This document shows, in pieces, positions 5,979 through 6,987 of a stretch of 6,987 nucleotides of DNA. The notes below the pieces were generated by a model. That model saw only the letters and a list, made by a program, of their open reading frames with translations. It was not told where the DNA came from and ran no database searches. Source of the DNA: Gp6-AA40 sp050742535 (lineage in GTDB: Bacteria > Acidobacteriota > Vicinamibacteria > Vicinamibacterales > UBA2999); assembly GCA_050742535.1 (NCBI GenBank), contig JBOGIQ010000321.1, positions 1-6,987 on the forward strand, in the 5' to 3' direction. The translations under genes were made by a program, and so were the position numbers. How positions within the stretch are numbered: the first letter of the stretch is position 1; every line of letters begins with the position of its first letter.

Positions 5979-6914
5979 TCAGACCGGGGCCGCAGCCTCG
6001 CGTGCGCCTTGCCAGGCGTACACGTAGTTCAAATAGGGTTTCCCCTTCGACGCCCACAGCGGAGATGCACTGTAGCCCGCGAGGGTATATCCGAAGCCCG
6101 CTCTGTCGAGACGATCCAGCATCTGCCGCAGCTTCGACGCGTCGTCCCGAGAGCTGACGTGCGAGCTGATCAGCAGTTCATTGACGTGGCCCAGACGTGA
6201 CGCAATCTCGTTGATGACTTCGTACTCAGCCCCCTCGATATTCATCTTGAGGAATGCCACAGAGCGGTTCACGTACGGCGACAGACGCTGACACGGAACG
6301 CTGGCCATCCGCGACTCGTGCCCCTGCACTCCCACTTGTGCCTGGAATATGCTGCTTCCGACCGACGACGTGCGATCGTTTCGCGCGTAGAACGCCGTCG
6401 AACCGTCCCGGTCGCAGATGGCGGCTCGAACGAGGTGGACATCGCTCAGGCTGTTCGCCTCGACGTTGTCGCGCATGATTGCAAAGGCGCGATCGTCTGG
6501 TTCGAAGCTCCACACCTCCGCATCCGGGTAGAGATACTTGAAGAACAGCACGGGCATGCCGATGTGACCGCCGCAGTCGATGATGAGCGGCCTTGGCGTG
6601 CCGGCCGTGAAGTACAACCAGCGCTCCAGAAAGAAGTCGCGGAACTGGCTCACGAACTCGCCGTAGTCGAAGAAGCGGACGCGATAGCCCAGGAACTGCT
6701 CCTGCTGGCGGTTGCGTCGAAGCAGCCGGCAGACGACGAGGTGCGTCAGCACGAGGCGTACGTATGTCGCCGCGACTCTGCGCCGATTGGGGAGCGGTGG
6801 AACCGCGAGCATGATGCGTGCGGCATGCGTTCCCAGCGTGATGGGCAGGAGAAGCAACGCAATCGGTGCAAGGAGCACCTTCAGGACAAACTTCCATCTC
6901 GTCGTCGCGGCCAC
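5979..6914 (-). CDS. FkbM-family SAM-dependent methyltransferase with N-terminal hydrophobic segment
   Basis: A 311-residue protein whose residues ~110-240 form an FkbM-type methyltransferase domain. The SAM-binding loop is IIDCGGHIGM (111-120), followed by WSFEPDDRAF (135-144) and FLKMNIEGAEYEV (221-233), the usual LKIDVEGAE motif. Such enzymes typically O-methylate sugars or polyketide/peptide hydroxyls. The first ~30 residues include a hydrophobic run (FVLKVLLAPIALLLLPITL, 9-27) that could anchor the protein to the membrane; many relatives lack it. The GTG at 6914 is the most upstream start possible, because a TGA lies six codons before it, but it has no ribosome site. If the duplicated element at 6928-6984 is a promoter, the leader would be only a few bases. 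An internal ATG at 6812 is the alternative and would remove the hydrophobic segment. It heads the unit with the GMC and Tat-signal genes. The methyl acceptor is unknown. Confidence 0.88.
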   Translation of the reverse strand: MAATTRWKFVLKVLLAPIALLLLPITLGTHAARIMLAVPPLPNRRRVAATYVRLVLTHLVVCRLLRRNRQQEQFLGYRVRFFDYGEFVSQFRDFFLERWLYFTAGTPRPLIIDCGGHIGMPVLFFKYLYPDAEVWSFEPDDRAFAIMRDNVEANSLSDVHLVRAAICDRDGSTAFYARNDRTSSVGSSIFQAQVGVQGHESRMASVPCQRLSPYVNRSVAFLKMNIEGAEYEVINEIASRLGHVNELLISSHVSSRDDASKLRQMLDRLDRAGFGYTLAGYSASPLWASKGKPYLNYVYAWQGAREAAAPV

Positions 6915-6927
6915 GAGGCGTGTCGAT

Positions 6928-6984
6928 GTTCAAGACGCACGCCACTGAAACCACCGGCGGCACGCGTTACCGTAACTGGATGTT
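6928..6984 (-). promoter_or_regulatory. Duplicated upstream element, copy 2 (putative promoter/operator of the methyltransferase-GMC unit)
   Basis: The partner of the element at 3759-3814. On the minus strand it shows TTACGGTAA (6975-6967), a 19-base diverged spacer, and a 20-base block ending CGTCTTGAAC (6947-6928) that differs from copy 1 at one position. Upstream of TTACGGTAA both copies share AACA at the same offset. The spacer is one base longer than in copy 1. The block ends 13 bases before the GTG start of the methyltransferase, much closer than in copy 1. The window ends three bases beyond, so any further similarity upstream is not visible. Confidence 0.6.
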
Positions 6985-6987
6985 TCG

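Noticed and set aside
3870..6200. A 776-codon open frame on the plus strand
   Set aside because: It lies antisense to the Tat-signal, GMC and methyltransferase genes, all with clear family motifs. Its translation is rich in Arg, Asp, Val and His without recognisable domains, as expected of an antisense frame in GC-rich DNA.
1..6987. CRISPR array, tRNA, rRNA or transposase genes
   Set aside because: No regularly spaced repeats, no tRNA cloverleaf with CCA end, no rRNA core sequence and no transposase motif were seen on either strand.

Overview
The window is GC-rich bacterial DNA in which all eight supported genes lie on the minus strand, so transcription runs from right to left. It looks like part of a secondary-metabolite gene cluster: the start of a hybrid NRPS/PKS-type megasynthase, with dedicated helper and tailoring genes. 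Strong G/C bias, many GTG starts (five of eight genes) and good AGGAG ribosome sites fit a high-GC Gram-negative soil lineage such as Acidobacteriota, Myxococcota or Pseudomonadota. The sequence alone does not settle the phylum.

Layout in the direction of transcription. (1) At the right edge (6928-6984) is one copy of a ~57-bp element, followed by an FkbM-family methyltransferase (6914-5979), a GMC-family flavoprotein oxidoreductase (5957-4398) and a small Tat-signal protein (4385-3984). They are separated by only 21 and 12 bp and form one likely transcription unit. (2) A 294-bp intergenic region (3690-3983) carries a second copy of the element (3759-3814) in the same orientation. (3) A tight operon follows: type II thioesterase (3689-2910), Sfp-type phosphopantetheinyl transferase (2877-2131), MbtH-like protein (2129-1905), sulfotransferase (1892-963) and the first 327 codons of an adenylate-forming megasynthase (982 to beyond position 1).

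How they could work together: the PPTase arms the carrier domains, the MbtH-like protein supports the adenylation domain, the type II thioesterase clears misprimed carriers, and the sulfotransferase and FkbM methyltransferase would decorate the product. The GMC oxidoreductase and its Tat-signal partner look like a periplasmic dehydrogenase in which the small protein carries the large one across the membrane. The most notable non-coding signal is the duplicated element in front of both units. It suggests that the oxidoreductase/methyltransferase unit and the synthetase unit are controlled together and belong to one pathway.
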